Part shown: in pieces, positions 45,251-57,744 of the stretch | How the letters are laid out: each line of letters opens with the position of its first letter | Numbering within the stretch: position 1 is the stretch's first letter | Assembly: GCA_051294375.1 (NCBI GenBank) | Contig: CM119271.1 | Coordinates: forward strand, 800,721 to 864,720 | Direction: 5' to 3' | DNA length: 64,000 nucleotides | Source: Paraspadella gotoi | Lineage: Eukaryota > Chaetognatha | The notes under the pieces: generated by a model | What the model saw: the letters and a program-made list of their open reading frames with translations, nothing else | Database searches by the model: none | Told to the model about the DNA's origin: nothing | Position numbers and translations under genes: made by a program

Positions 45251-45309
45251 ACATTAGTGAACCCACATTATATCTAAAAAATTTTTTAAGAAAAAAAAGA
45301 GAGAGAGAA

Positions 45310-45351
<42 letters not shown>

Positions 45352-45809
45352 ACCTGGACAGACGCTGCAGAGCCGGAACTCGTTTTTAGACAAATCAGAA
45401 GAAGCAGTGACGGAGAAAAAGAGAGAGAGAGCGACATATAATTAAAACGTTTTTGTTTTGTAAATAAAACATAAACATACGAATATTGATATGAAACATG
45501 AGAATTTTAAAGATCTTGATGATTAGAAGCCATATATGAAAATTCAACTCCCTATGATATCACATTTTCAGAAGCCATGATTGCAAAAAAGCGAGACCGA
45601 AGCTAAACCGAATCAAAATCTAGACAGGACGGGCTTTGCCGCCTGGCTCGATAATAGAGGATATTTGTTTGTTTTGATAAAATGTAAACAAAACATTTAA
45701 TAACTGTCCTGACTCAATTTTAAGGACATCGATGATGACAAGCTGAATATAAATTATAATTAATCTATTAATTAATTAATTAATTAATCTATTAATTAAT
45801 TTATTAATT

Positions 45810-46762
45810 AATTATCGTAGGCAGATCCGACATTGTTGCTCAAACTTGTTTTACCTATGCTCTCTCTTCTTTTATCTTTTTCTCATTCTCACTCTTTTTC
45901 ATATTAATATATACTGGATGTATAAAATCTTTAAAATGTATTGTAAGAAAAAAAAACTTTGTAGAGTTTGATTTTAGCGGAAGTTTGGTTGCCTTGAAGT
46001 TTTAATGAATCAACAGATTTTGCAAAAACGTGTCTATTGGGAGAAAAAATTTCTGACATATTAAAAGAATGCGGTTTTTTAGATATTGAATATTAGTAAG
46101 TTCTCATCTGATAAAACAATAAAATTAGTTCAAAAACAAGTTTTAGTTAATAAAAAATGCACCTCACAAATTAAAAGCTGACTTAAAATTTTTTTCAGCC
46201 AAAATATTGAATTTTTTGTACTAATTTTTTAGATGTTGGAAGATCAGTTGATAAGGAATATTTGCCTAGAATTGTCAGTAAATCAAACTATTTTTGTTTA
46301 ACAAATTGTAATAAAAATTAAAAATGCGAGTTTTTGACAAGTGAATTTAAAAATTAATTCAAAGGCAAACAATAGATTTTTAATAGAATATGAACTGACT
46401 CAGAGGTAAGGAAGATAAAAAGACCTGAAAGCCGAAAAATAAAAAAATTTCCAAATCATCTTGGAATTCAAATCTCAAGACAAAAGTCAAATGGATAAAA
46501 ATGGACATAATTTTTTATTAAAGAAATCATGTCTTACCGTATATTGAAGCATAGAAATTCACCAACGAGTTCTATGTTTATAAAGAGAAGATAACTATAG
46601 CCAACCTTTTTTTTAAATAAAGAGTATTTCATATTTATCAGTAGAAAAAAAAGAATAATAGTTAGTAAAGTTACAATTTCATTTTTTAAAATACCCGAAT
46701 CAATATCACTGCTTTATTAAACAAGTTTGAGCAAACAATGTCGGATCTGCCTACGATAATTA
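45810..46762. mobile_element. Non-autonomous DNA element with about 40-bp terminal inverted repeats
   Basis: Left end ATTATCGTAGGCAGATCCGA... and right end ...TCGGATCTGCCTACGATAAT are inverted copies over about 40 bp (45810-45850 and 46720-46762). The interior is AT-rich without an ORF. A related internal sequence recurs at 56400-56475 and 57165-57290. Confidence 0.75.
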
Positions 46763-46771
46763 AGTGGTAAT

Positions 46772-47240
46772 AAGCTAACTTGGTCAACTTGCATAATTTA
46801 ATCAACTTGCATAATTTGGTCAACTGACATAATTTGGTTAACTGACATAATTTGGTCTACTGAACATAATTTGGTCAATGACTTAATTTGTTTAACTATC
46901 ATAATTTGGTTAACTGACATAATTTGTTCAACTGACATAATTTGGTCAACTGACATAATTTGGTCAATTAAGATAATTTGGTCAACTGGCATAATTTGGT
47001 CAACTGGCATAATTTGGTCAACAGGCATAATTTGGTCAAATTGCAGATTTGGTCAACTGGCATTAATTTGGTCAACTTTCAAAATTTGGTCAACTGGCAT
47101 ATTTTTGTCAATTGCATAATTTGGTCAACAGGCATAATTTAGTCAACTTGCAGAATTTTCAACTGGCATAATTTGGTCAACTTTCAGATTTGGTCAACTG
47201 GCATATTTTTGTCAATTGGCATAATTTGGTCAATCATTCA
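46772..47240. repeat. 18-bp minisatellite, about 25 units
   Basis: Units TAATTTGGTCAACTGGCA, plus strand, with scattered substitutions; it runs to the assembly gap. The 18-nt period gives an artificial hexapeptide reading frame, which I do not regard as a gene. Confidence 0.85.
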
Positions 47241-47270
47241 ATCAATCAGAGAGAGATAGAGAGCAGAGAG

Positions 47271-48090
47271 NNNNNNNNNNNNNNNNNNNNNNNNNNNNNN
47301 NNNNNNNNNNNNNNNNNNNNNNNNNNNNNNNNNNNNNNNNNNNNNNNNNNNNNNNNNNNNNNNNNNNNNNNNNNNNNNNNNNNNNNNNNNNNNNNNNNNN
47401 NNNNNNNNNNNNNNNNNNNNNNNNNNNNNNNNNNNNNNNNNNNNNNNNNNNNNNNNNNNNNNNNNNNNNNNNNNNNNNNNNNNNNNNNNNNNNNNNNNNN
47501 NNNNNNNNNNNNNNNNNNNNNNNNNNNNNNNNNNNNNNNNNNNNNNNNNNNNNNNNNNNNNNNNNNNNNNNNNNNNNNNNNNNNNNNNNNNNNNNNNNNN
47601 NNNNNNNNNNNNNNNNNNNNNNNNNNNNNNNNNNNNNNNNNNNNNNNNNNNNNNNNNNNNNNNNNNNNNNNNNNNNNNNNNNNNNNNNNNNNNNNNNNNN
47701 NNNNNNNNNNNNNNNNNNNNNNNNNNNNNNNNNNNNNNNNNNNNNNNNNNNNNNNNNNNNNNNNNNNNNNNNNNNNNNNNNNNNNNNNNNNNNNNNNNNN
47801 NNNNNNNNNNNNNNNNNNNNNNNNNNNNNNNNNNNNNNNNNNNNNNNNNNNNNNNNNNNNNNNNNNNNNNNNNNNNNNNNNNNNNNNNNNNNNNNNNNNN
47901 NNNNNNNNNNNNNNNNNNNNNNNNNNNNNNNNNNNNNNNNNNNNNNNNNNNNNNNNNNNNNNNNNNNNNNNNNNNNNNNNNNNNNNNNNNNNNNNNNNNN
48001 NNNNNNNNNNNNNNNNNNNNNNNNNNNNNNNNNNNNNNNNNNNNNNNNNNNNNNNNNNNNNNNNNNNNNNNNNNNNNNNNNNNNNNNNNN
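47271..48090. other. Assembly gap, 820 N
   Basis: A run of N between the 18-bp minisatellite and GA-rich DNA upstream of the Gag-like gene. The 5' end of that element may be hidden here. Confidence 0.99.
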
Positions 48091-48959
48091 GACGACGAGG
48101 TCCAGAAAGAATGAGGAGAGAGTGATCTCTGATTTTTTTTGGTGTGAGAAGTCGAAAATGGGAGGGAGAGAGGGTGGGTCGAAGTCCCAGTGAGGGCAAG
48201 GATCGGTGGGAGAGTCGTCGTTTGGTCAGGACATGGACATTCCTCTCTGCGCAGCTGTTCTCTCGAGTGGAGGAATGGATGAGAAAGAGAGGCGCATCAT
48301 AAAGGAGAGAGGAAGAGGAGGCCGGGAAGAAGAGCGAGTGAAGAAAAAGGCGCGAAAAGAGATGCTGAGATCGAGGATCGGCTCACGGGTCAAGGAGGGA
48401 GGGTTAGTAAAAGAATGCGCGATTCGAATCCATCGGTGAGAGAAGGGATCAGTACGGCAGCAAAGAAATTGTGTAATGAAAACTAAAAAGAGAGGAGTAG
48501 TTTTAGGAGAAAAGATAGAAATTGGTATTGAAATAGTAAACAATAATCAAAAAGTAATGATTAATATAATTAAAATCGAAATGGTTGCATTAAATATTAT
48601 ATTAAAATGGAAATATATATATATCTCTGTGAAATAAAATGAAACGGGATTGTGGGTTACAGAGTGACAATAAGAAATACAGATTAAAACGAAATAAAGG
48701 TAATCATGAAATTACGGAATAATAATAGTGACAAATAGTAGAGTAAATAAAGTAGAGTAGTAACAATAAGAGGAGAGACAATGTCTTGAAATATCTAATT
48801 AGAGTAACCGTGGGGAGATAGTAAAATAGTAAAAGGAAAAATACTAAGGGAAAAAATTACATTAATGTCCCGGTTATCTTGCTAAGAAAATAGATTACCG
48901 ATTTTATATGTTAACAGTACAACACTAAATGTCCCGGATTAGCTAAATAGATAGTGGGT

Positions 48960-49475
48960 TAGTGATCTTACCTGCTTCTGTTGCTGTGATATTGTCTCTC
49001 TGGCGTTGAGTGAAGAAACAATTTTCCAAATGTTCTAGCATGATAGTTATTCTGTGAATATAGTGTAATATCTATCTCCTCCTGATCTCACATGACCAGG
49101 CTTCGCTCCCTCTCCCTTCTTGAACGTCTCGTCTCTCTCTCTCCTTCTCTCTCTCTCTCTCCCTCTATTTCTCTTTCTCTCTCTTTCTCTCTCTCGCCCA
49201 GGCCAAAATCTCTCTCCCTCGCTGTTACTGCACACTTCACATAGTTACGTGACTAGGCATCGCTAGGAAACAAAAAAACCAGATCTGACTGAGCTCCCTC
49301 TCGACGCTGAGATTGCCCCCCTATTCTCTCTCTCTCTCTCTCTCGCTCCCTCTCTCTCCCTCTCTCTCTTGCTTTCTCTCTCCCCCTCTCTCTCTCTCAC
49401 TTCCTCTCTCTCTCGCATCTTCTCTCCCTCTCACTCCCTCTCCCCGTTTCTTCTTGGTTTCTTTGTCCTTTCTCA
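48960..49475. repeat. CT-rich leader upstream of the Gag-like ORF
   Basis: Two CT microsatellites (49130-49200, 49325-49440). The second ends as a polypyrimidine tract plus CAG directly before the Gag ATG, so it may serve as a 3' splice site. Confidence 0.5.
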
Positions 49476-49477
49476 GA

Positions 49478-50800
49478 ATGGATACCATTCAATATGAGGA
49501 TGAATACTCTCAATTTTATGAGGAAGCTCCCTGGACCGACGTTGTTTCCCAATCTATTTCAAACATAGAAAACAGGTTTGAGAAATTAGAAAAGGTTCTA
49601 CTAGACAAAATAGTAGGCGTGTATGAGTCCAGAATAGATCAATGGGATACAAGATATTCAAAACTTCGATCTTTGTACGACAAAAGAGGAGACGGACTTC
49701 TTGAGACCAAACAAAAGCTTTATGACTTAACTCAAGAGCTAAAAGAAACTAAGGAGGAACTTTCAGGGATGAAAAACCAAAATGACAAAATTTTACAAAT
49801 TCAGTTAAAACTCGACAACAGTAGCAAGGAACTTAAAGAAAAAGAACTGGAGCTTAACAACGTAAAGAAGCAGCTAAAAGAAAAAATGGATATAGTCGTG
49901 AGAATGGAAAAAGAAAATGAAAAGATTTCACAGTTTCAAATTAAACTCGACAAAAGAAACAAAGAATTTAATGAAAAAGAACTGGAACTTTGCAACATAA
50001 AGCAAGAGCTAATAGAAACAAAGGAAAAGGTCGCGCGAATGGAAATTGAAAATAAAAAGGTCTCACAACTTCAGATAGAGCTTAGTATAAAGGAAAAGGA
50101 ACTGCGTGACATCAAAATAGTGTTAAAGGAGAAAAAAGAAAGTCTGTCAAAAACGGCTCAACCCGAATCGCCGCCCGCCTTGGCCTTGCCCCAAAATGAT
50201 AAGAAAGAAAATTCTACCTCTCTTGTCTTTCCTCCCTCTACTTCAGCCCCCAACTATAAAGGATCGTTTTCAGCGCCCATTCTTCCATCATCTAATCAGA
50301 AATCCGCACGAAGGAGATATGCGCTGATAATGAGAGGACCAATTCCAGAGAAAGCACAGCAAATTTTCTTTTCCCATCAATCTAAAAACTCGGTAACCTG
50401 TCTCTTCTGTAGAAATGACCACTCAATTACCCACTGTTTTCAATTCAGAACTCTTCATTTCAATGACAAAAAATCATTTGCTACTAATCATCGACTCTGT
50501 TTTAGATGTCTGACGCCCGGTCATGTCTCCAAACATTGTCGGTCTAATCGTCATTGTGCTGTCTGCAATGGGTTTCACCATTCGTCACTTCATGATTCAT
50601 CGGTAAAAAAATTCACAGAACGTAGACCTGAGTCACCACCCATATTAGTTCCCATGACGAGGACAACTCTTCCAGCTAGGTTTCCTGCAGCACCAACAGC
50701 AACTTCAACGCCAACAGCAACATCAATTCCAACAGCGTCCCCAACCCCAACAACATCTACAACGCCAGCTGAAATAACATCAACTTTAACTCTCATATGA
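49478..50800 (+). CDS. BEL/Pao-type Gag-like protein, Gag-only ORF, 440 aa
   Basis: The start is MDTIQYEDEY at 49478; the frame is open further upstream only because of a CT microsatellite. Residues about 90-235 are a charged coiled coil containing three tandem copies of a 45-residue unit (NDKI/NEKI/NKKV beginnings, EKELEL in the middle). Residues about 307-371 hold three Cys/His clusters (CLFCRNDHSITHC, CFRCLTPGHVSKHC, CAVCNGFHHSSLH). These match the zinc-knuckle region of BEL/Pao retrotransposon Gag polyproteins. The C-terminus is a Pro/Thr tract ending in a stop, and no protease, RT or integrase coding follows. A CT tract ending TTTCTCAG immediately before the ATG resembles a 3' splice site. 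It could be a non-autonomous element, a truncated copy, or a co-opted gag gene. Confidence 0.75.
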   Translation: MDTIQYEDEYSQFYEEAPWTDVVSQSISNIENRFEKLEKVLLDKIVGVYESRIDQWDTRYSKLRSLYDKRGDGLLETKQKLYDLTQELKETKEELSGMKNQNDKILQIQLKLDNSSKELKEKELELNNVKKQLKEKMDIVVRMEKENEKISQFQIKLDKRNKEFNEKELELCNIKQELIETKEKVARMEIENKKVSQLQIELSIKEKELRDIKIVLKEKKESLSKTAQPESPPALALPQNDKKENSTSLVFPPSTSAPNYKGSFSAPILPSSNQKSARRRYALIMRGPIPEKAQQIFFSHQSKNSVTCLFCRNDHSITHCFQFRTLHFNDKKSFATNHRLCFRCLTPGHVSKHCRSNRHCAVCNGFHHSSLHDSSVKKFTERRPESPPILVPMTRTTLPARFPAAPTATSTPTATSIPTASPTPTTSTTPAEITSTLTLI

Positions 50801-53800
50801 TCCGTGACCACTTGTTTAGATATAAAATTTTGCAAACAAAATACACAAATCTGTCGGCAAGGTAATTCAAAGAACAGGGCAGTGCTTATAAAATTTGACT
50901 AGGATTCATTTCATTTCATTCCATTACCAAGGATGAGTGAGGAAGGGTTATCAGGACCCTTTCAGAAACCACGTTCAAAGGATGAACTTACATTTGTTGT
51001 GAAAACCTGGGAAGTAAAGAAAGCCTTACCCAAAGATATTGAATGGAAAGTATCAATTGCTACCCTTAAGTGGGATCTACAAAATTCATAGAAACCTTCT
51101 TGTTGAAATAATAACAAGTTAAGACCCGATGGTGGAATGAGAGAAATAGGTGAGCATGAATCACAAGGATTACTCCAAATACTTAAACCAGAGAATTGCC
51201 TCTCCCTTCTGATGCTTAAAAATACGATGAATGCAACAAAACTCGAAAACTCAAAACAAAAACCCAAAAACCTTACCAAATCAAACTCCAAATCATACCC
51301 TTCAAAGCGTCTTCTAAGTTCTCGTTATGGCTGTGTCTTAATGACTTAATGACTTGCCCCCTTCTCTGAAACCACCAACAACTTATCTTGAAATTAGTCT
51401 CTACTCTGGCTGAAACCCTTTTTTTTTTTTGCGCAAAAATTTCACATATGACGTTGCCTCTTGCACCATTTCTCTTTTGCGCTTTTGTTTTACTTTCCAA
51501 CTCCCAGGCTAACTTGGTTTTCCGTTGTCTCACTCCTTTATCAATTCTTATTAATTGATACTTTAATTGATTTTGAAATTAATTCCCTTAAAGATCTGAA
51601 CCTTCACTGATTAAATCTCTTAGCTTCAGGTATTTCTCCTGCTGGACTCATTTCCTAGGAACGAAAGATGAGTCATTGGTTCAACCATCATCCATCAAAT
51701 CTACAGTACACTTTATATTAAGTATTGTTGAGTATAAAAAAATTATTTAAGTTAACTGTATGAAAACAAATATTTTTGTTAACCCTATTCTTTCCCTGCC
51801 TTGTTCCTTGCCGAATGTTCACTTTAAAAAAAAGTAAAAAAAAAAATACAATACAATGATTTAGTCAAACTCACTTTCAGAGTAAAAAAGTAAAAAAAAA
51901 AAAAAGGATCGACATTTAAAAATGTCACAATAACATATTTAAACCATTCTCAATTTCATTATCCAGTTAGGTACGGAGTCTGCCTTTAGGCCGAACGAAC
52001 CGGGACGTAACGCCAACGGCGATGACGATGGCGACGATGACGACGACGATGGCGACGATGACGACAACAATAACGATGGCGATCCTCAGATCGCTAAAAA
52101 CCCTTCCTCTTCTCTCATTTCTCCACTTCCTCCCTCTTCCCCACCCCAACCCACTCCCCCCCTTCTCTCTCCTGCGCATCTCCCCTTTTCACGGACTCCA
52201 AATCATTGTAAGAATAAAAACTAAAAATTACCTCCGACTTTAATCTCTCTCGGCGACTCTCAGGACAAATCTCCGTCTTTCTTACGATCTCCCGGTCAAC
52301 GTCATCATTTTTCTCTTCACGGTGATCTGGAGCGACCTCCAAGGGACCAACGTCTTCTCATGTATCTCTTGGGCTCCCCTTTCCCTGCTTCCCCCTCTTT
52401 CCTTTCTGTGTACCATGACCCCCCTTTGTTTTTACTTTTTTTTCTCTAGTTACAGTAAAAGCTGCTGCTTTTAAATCGATTTTCCCTTTGTAAAAAAAGT
52501 CGAATTTGAAATTTGTGATTTAAAATTTTAATTTTGAATTTGAAATAGTTTTTTAAAAAATTTTTCTTTCTTTTCTCAAACGTATATCGCTTCTAGTTTT
52601 ATACTTCCTTGTGTGTTCATTTAGTTGATTTCATATGTTCTTAGTTCAGGATTAGCATCTTTTATTTCCTAGGAAGTTTTACCCAGCACACTTATCACAC
52701 AAGTAAATGGAACAAACACATTCTAACTTAATATGAAACCGAAGAAAGACGTCTGTACAATGTGGATATAACATAAAAACACCTTTGTTTTTTTTTTGTT
52801 CTCCTATTTAATACTCTTTCCCCCTCTCGTTTTAACTGAACTTCTGATAGATTTAGAAACTTAACAAGAGAAGAAAAACAAATTTGAAGATAATAAATGT
52901 ATGGAACGGTAATTCGAAGAAAAGATTCATAAATATAGAAGTTGTTGTCTGCAGCATCATCCATAGCTGTGTTCTTACTGTCGATGAGTTTTTAAAATAT
53001 AATCTTCTAGCTTAGGTGGAAATACTAGAAACTAACTGCACACTAATATGTAATTGGATTAAGTAATACACCTACTCACAAGAGACAGTAATTAGAAACT
53101 AGAATGCCTCTCTTTGTGATTAAATATTTTAACGGTTGGAAGAGAAAAGAAATAGAGAAAAGTTAGTTATCTCTTTTTTAATAATAAAATCTATTTTTAT
53201 ACAATTCTAATAAATCAATTAACCATATATTTCTCAGAGAGAAAAATTCAAATCGAACTTGTTTACCTACAACAAGGGTATGATAAATCAGTCATGTATG
53301 GTTTATATCAAGATAGAAGAAAAAAAAAAAATATCTATATTTCTGACTCGAGTTATAACTAGAGTAAGAGGAGATGCAATTACCACGTATATCCACAGGT
53401 CGGTCCATCGGGCCCGATACTTTCGAGTACAACGAACAGGAAGGAGGGGGGAAGGCAAAGGCGGCGAAAGCGCAGCACCCCTCACTCAAAGATAGCCAAC
53501 ATCGCCAGTAAGTACAAAGTTGGACTTCAAGGGCGAAAAAAATCAATTTCTTCCGCCTCCCACCCTTATCGATGGACCGGAAGATTACTCGCGTCCAGAT
53601 CACCGTGAAGAGAAAAATGATGAACGTTGACCGGGAGTAATTCGTAAGAAATCACGCCGTTGAGATGGTTTCCTGAAGTCGGAGAGAAGATTATCGGAGG
53701 GTAATCTAATTAGGTTTTTTAATTTAATGATTGGAGTCCCGTGAAAGGGGACAGATCGATGACTGCGGCAAAGGCGACTTCCGGCTAGAGACGAGCCCTC

Positions 53801-55570
53801 GGGGGGGAGTCATGGTTGGGGTGGGGAAAGAGGGAGCGAAGTGGGAGAACAGAGACGGCACACGAGGTAAGCGCGAGAGTCTCAGTTTCCAATTACGATG
53901 CAATGTTTAAGAGATGAGCTAGCGACCGCAACTCAGTTCTACTTCCGTTAGGCCCGCCCCAGCTCCAAACATCAGCAATCGGTTCCACGCCATCGTTCGA
54001 CCACCATGAGCTCTACACTCCTCGACGTCGGGCCCCATCGGGCATCCGTGCCGCGTTCGGCGTCTACGTGCCCCCTCACCGTCGTTCTCACAGAACTTCG
54101 TCCGGCCACCGCCTCAAGCGACGCATAACATGATGCATGGGCACTAAATGGGAGTATCGCACACTGCTAAGTATGACAGGCAGAAAGGAGTGATTAAAAC
54201 AATCAGTATGAGTTGGGTGGAGACGTTTCTACACCGAGATTGCTGAAATAAAGAGTTATGGGGTTCTTTATTCAAGATATTATAGCCTTTTCACCTTTAC
54301 CTTATTGCGTGGAGTTGGGACTAAATCTTGTAATTGTTTTTTTTTTATTTTCTTTTAAAGTGAACATTCGGCAAAGGAAGCCACGAGAGCAGCGGAAGTA
54401 TCATCTCGCGGCTCAGGAGCCACTAATCTAACATATCCTCTGCTCTTTTCATCACCAAGCGTCTAATCCCTTACACTAATTCTTTTCACTCTATCAACAC
54501 ATCAGTAATACTAGAATGTAACTGTAGATTCCATGGATGATGGTTGAACCAATGACTCATTCGTTCTCCTAGGAAATGAGTCCAGCAGGAGAAAATACCT
54601 GAAGCTAAGAGATTTAATCAGTGAAGGTTCAGATCTTTAAGGAATATTTAATTCAAAATCAATAATCACAAGTGAATCCAACACTAGAGTCAAGAAGATT
54701 GATAAAGGAATAAGTAGACGAACCAGAAATACGCAGATTTCACGCCTGGGAGTTGGAAGTAAACAAAAGCCGCACAAAGAGAAATGAGTGCAAGAGGCAC
54801 AACCGTCTCCTCCTCTGCTTAATTTCCATCTCTATGTGAATTTTTGCGCAAAAAAAAAAGGGTTTCAGCAGAGTAGAGACTAATTTCAAGATAAGTTGTT
54901 GGTGGTTTCAGAGAAGGGGGCAAGTATTAAGTCATTAAGACACAGCCAGCCACTGTATACGAGATCACTAGCATAATGTACGTTTTATTTAGGCTATGAT
55001 TTTTGCACTTATACGATGTACTATTCGTTGGCCTTATCTCTGTTCGGTATTCTCCTGATTTAAGAGGTGACTTAATGGAATTGTAAACGCCCTATCAGCG
55101 CGAGTATGTCAGCTTATGCCATGTATTTAACCACGTATTGCCTGGCAGTACTTCCTCCCTATGAGTGATTAATTAAATTTCCATATTTAGTTACATCATA
55201 CACTATTCTCCTGCCTCAATTCACACATTCATCGGTCTTAAATCTTATTATATATTTATTTCAAAACGAAGGAAAAGGTATTACAGATATAGAAGTTCAT
55301 GAATCAGATTTCACACTACATTATACGTAGGTCTATATTTGACTTTTCTATTTCATATATTATCTATTGACGTCGGAGGCTTTCTTTCAATTCCCAGATT
55401 TTCAACAACAAATATAAGTTCACCTTTGAACGTGGTTTTGACAAAAGGGTCCATGTAATACACCTACTCTACCATCCATATGGCGATTTACCATAGCGAG
55501 AGATGGATTATGCAACATGTTGATATCATAGTCAACATTCTTATATAGCACTGCCCTCGTATCTCCATTT
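50800..55570. repeat. Giant imperfect inverted repeat (tail-to-tail copies of the Gag element)
   Basis: The segment following the gag ORF (about 50800-52345) recurs reverse-complemented at about 53555-55570, leaving a central spacer of about 1.2 kb. Landmarks: 51655-51700 versus 54530-54600 (flanking a shared CAGCAGGAG/CTCCTGCTG); 51345-51470 versus 54840-54945 (through GCGCAAAAA); 52150-52200 versus 53715-53850; 52255-52340 versus 53560-53690 (CGGTCAACGTCATC); and 50980-51020 versus 55390-55440. The right copy lacks gag and is cut off by a hairpin-ended repeat at about 55590. A (GAC/GAT)n tract at 52020-52085 is only in the left arm. Confidence 0.75.
50933..51091 (+). CDS. Small ORF downstream of the Gag-like gene
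   Basis: A 52-codon ORF (MSEEGLSGPFQ..., ending LKWDLQNS) 130 bp after the Gag stop, with amphipathic, protein-like composition (FVVKTWEVKKALPKDIEW). A diverged inverted copy of the same DNA at about 55370-55460 also keeps an open frame over part of this stretch. It may be a remnant of downstream polyprotein sequence or a small accessory ORF. No family recognised; low confidence. Confidence 0.25.
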   Translation: MSEEGLSGPFQKPRSKDELTFVVKTWEVKKALPKDIEWKVSIATLKWDLQNS

Positions 55571-55589
55571 GCGAAAATTTAAAACCTAT

Positions 55590-55993
55590 TGCAGAGTCCT
55601 AGAGATTCAGTGCCCTATCCACTCATGAGCAATTGGTGTTCAAATAGTGAATATATTTTTTTTTTGTTTTTCCATTTAAACTCATTCCCACTCGGACGAT
55701 TCCATCGAAACTTTATATCCAGCTCAATCACACACTTACCTATCCACACACAAAATTTCATTTAAATCCATCCATCCAATCACGAGTAATTGTGTTTTTT
55801 GCTAAGGTGGGATGACGGACGGACGGACGGACGGACGGACGGACGGACATCATTTTTTTTGCATAATTATCATAATTCGATGTTCTGACATGATATAAGT
55901 GTGTGCCCGACAATATTGAGGGGGCGGACCGACGAACGCGAAAAAGTAGTTATAAGAAGTCGGGATCTGCTGATAAGCAGATCCGACTAAAAA
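55590..55993 (+). mobile_element. Hairpin-ended (GTCC)n repeat, truncated copy
   Basis: Same family, ending CTGCTGATAAGCAGATCCGACTAAAAA at 55993, with (GGAC)n at 55810-55850. Its inner part abuts the inverted Gag-element copy. Confidence 0.65.
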
Positions 55994-56279
55994 TAGGGGC
56001 AGGGAGAGGGAGAAAGAGTGAAAAGAAATTAATATATGGGGATTGGGGAGAATTGTGAAAACGAGAATGATTAAAAGGAAAGTAAAGATAATAAAGAGGG
56101 AAAAAAGAGAATCAGAGAGGGAGAAAAAGCAGAGAAAGAGAGGAAGGGAAAAATGTCAAGGAAGAGAAATATGAGGGCAGAAAAGTCGGAGAAAGAGAGA
56201 GACAGAGAAAAGAGAGAGAAGGTTCAAAAGAGAAAAAAAATAGTGAAAAAAATGGAAAAAGTTTTATAATATAGAGTGC

Positions 56280-57290
56280 CGTTTTTTTGCCTAAGCAGTA
56301 ATATATCTAAAAAACACCATGAATCTTACGAGCTATTTAATCGATTAAATTGTTTTAGTTTAATCCTAATTTGGGCTGATACCGTAATTAGAATGATTGC
56401 CGTAAAAGAAATCATGTCGTAAATTATAAATTCACCCAGTGAGTTCTATGTTATAAGGAGAAGATAACTATAGCTAGGAACTGACGTCGTTCTTAGAGAT
56501 TGAGGAAGATATTTTCAATAGAGATTTTTGTTCAAATCTGACTACCAAACAATATAAACAAAACAATAAAAATACTTAATTCCGATCCTGTTGTATCTGA
56601 AGGACTCACATTTTTTTTCTCTTGTCAAATCATCAACATCTTGATATCAAACAAGCCAGAACAAATAGACTGGAAAAATTTTTTATCTCTGATTTTATAT
56701 AGAAATGAAAGGGATTTTTTTCCTTGAAAACGATACAAACGTGACTGAGGTATGTTCCTGTTCAACAAATGACGTCCAATTTTGGAATCCTTTGGCAAAG
56801 TGTCTGAAGGGCTCTCAAAATTTGTCTTTACATTTTTTTTGGTTATTTTGATATGATACAATCATGGGAAAGTGAATTAGTTCATTTTGGTGAAATTTTT
56901 ATTAAAATCAAAAGTAAAAGAGGAGCTAACGATCGGAGTTTTTAGAGTTTTCAACCGAGAGTCAGATTCGGTAAAAATCTTCTATGGCGAAAATCTTCCA
57001 AAGAAGGGGTGGATTTTCCAAAGATTTTGGTTAATATTTTCTATATTTATGGTCGGATTTTTTTGAAACTTAATATTAACAATATTGCCATCATTCTACC
57101 TTGGCCGGTATAAGAATATATTAAAAAAACCTATGGCTTTGTTCATCAGAGTTTAGTCCTACTATAGCCAACCGTTTTATCAAATGAAGAATTTTTCATA
57201 TTTATCCGTGAGAACAAAGGAAATTATAATTATTTAAGTTCTAATTTCATTGTTTAAAATACCCGAATCAAAATCACTACCTTATGTCAT
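56280..57290 (+). repeat. Second, diverged copy of the 45.8 kb element interior
   Basis: Shares AAGAAATCATGTC, GAGTTCTATGTT and GAAGATAACTATAGC (56400-56475), and TATAGCCAAC...ATTTTTCATATTTATC and AAAATACCCGAATCA (57165-57290), with 46520-46715. About 690 bp of unrelated sequence is inserted. Terminal inverted repeats are not visible. Confidence 0.55.
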
Positions 57291-57744
57291 AATCCAGTTT
57301 ATTCTCAAATTCGAATCTCACAGCTGCCACCACATTTAAGTAAAAACGAAATCGAAACAAGATTTATTCTGAGAATAATAAAGTGACGGTGAGACACACG
57401 CAGGAGTCCAGATCAATTCTACTGAAACTAAAGAAAGCTTGGTCTATTTATATCTAGAAAAGAAGATCAGAGGCAAGAGTTATTTTGACAGTTCCATGAC
57501 AGTATATGAATAAACTTTTAAATATTGATTAATTAAAAAATAGTTGTGTCCTTTAATTGCTATTGAACATCTCTTTTGATAATAAAAAAGCTAAAAAACA
57601 ATAAAAATTTTATTATAAATGGTCGTTAAACATTGATCAATTTTTTACGCTTATTTGCATATTCGGGCATTTGTTATTCAGCCAGTGGGAAGTAATTAGC
57701 AAACTTTAGGAGAAAAAGTCCTAAAACGTGACATTTTAGCCCAA

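Larger units (their letters stand above)
44266..45435. repeat. GA-microsatellite-rich block
   Basis: Separate GA runs at 44266-44352, 44701-44850, 45020-45135 and 45298-45350, with the 22-bp minisatellite and a SINE fragment between them. No gene. Confidence 0.85.

Noticed and set aside
46798-47119. Hexapeptide-repeat ORFs on both strands
   Set aside because: A consequence of the 18-bp minisatellite period; no start context or flanking gene structure.
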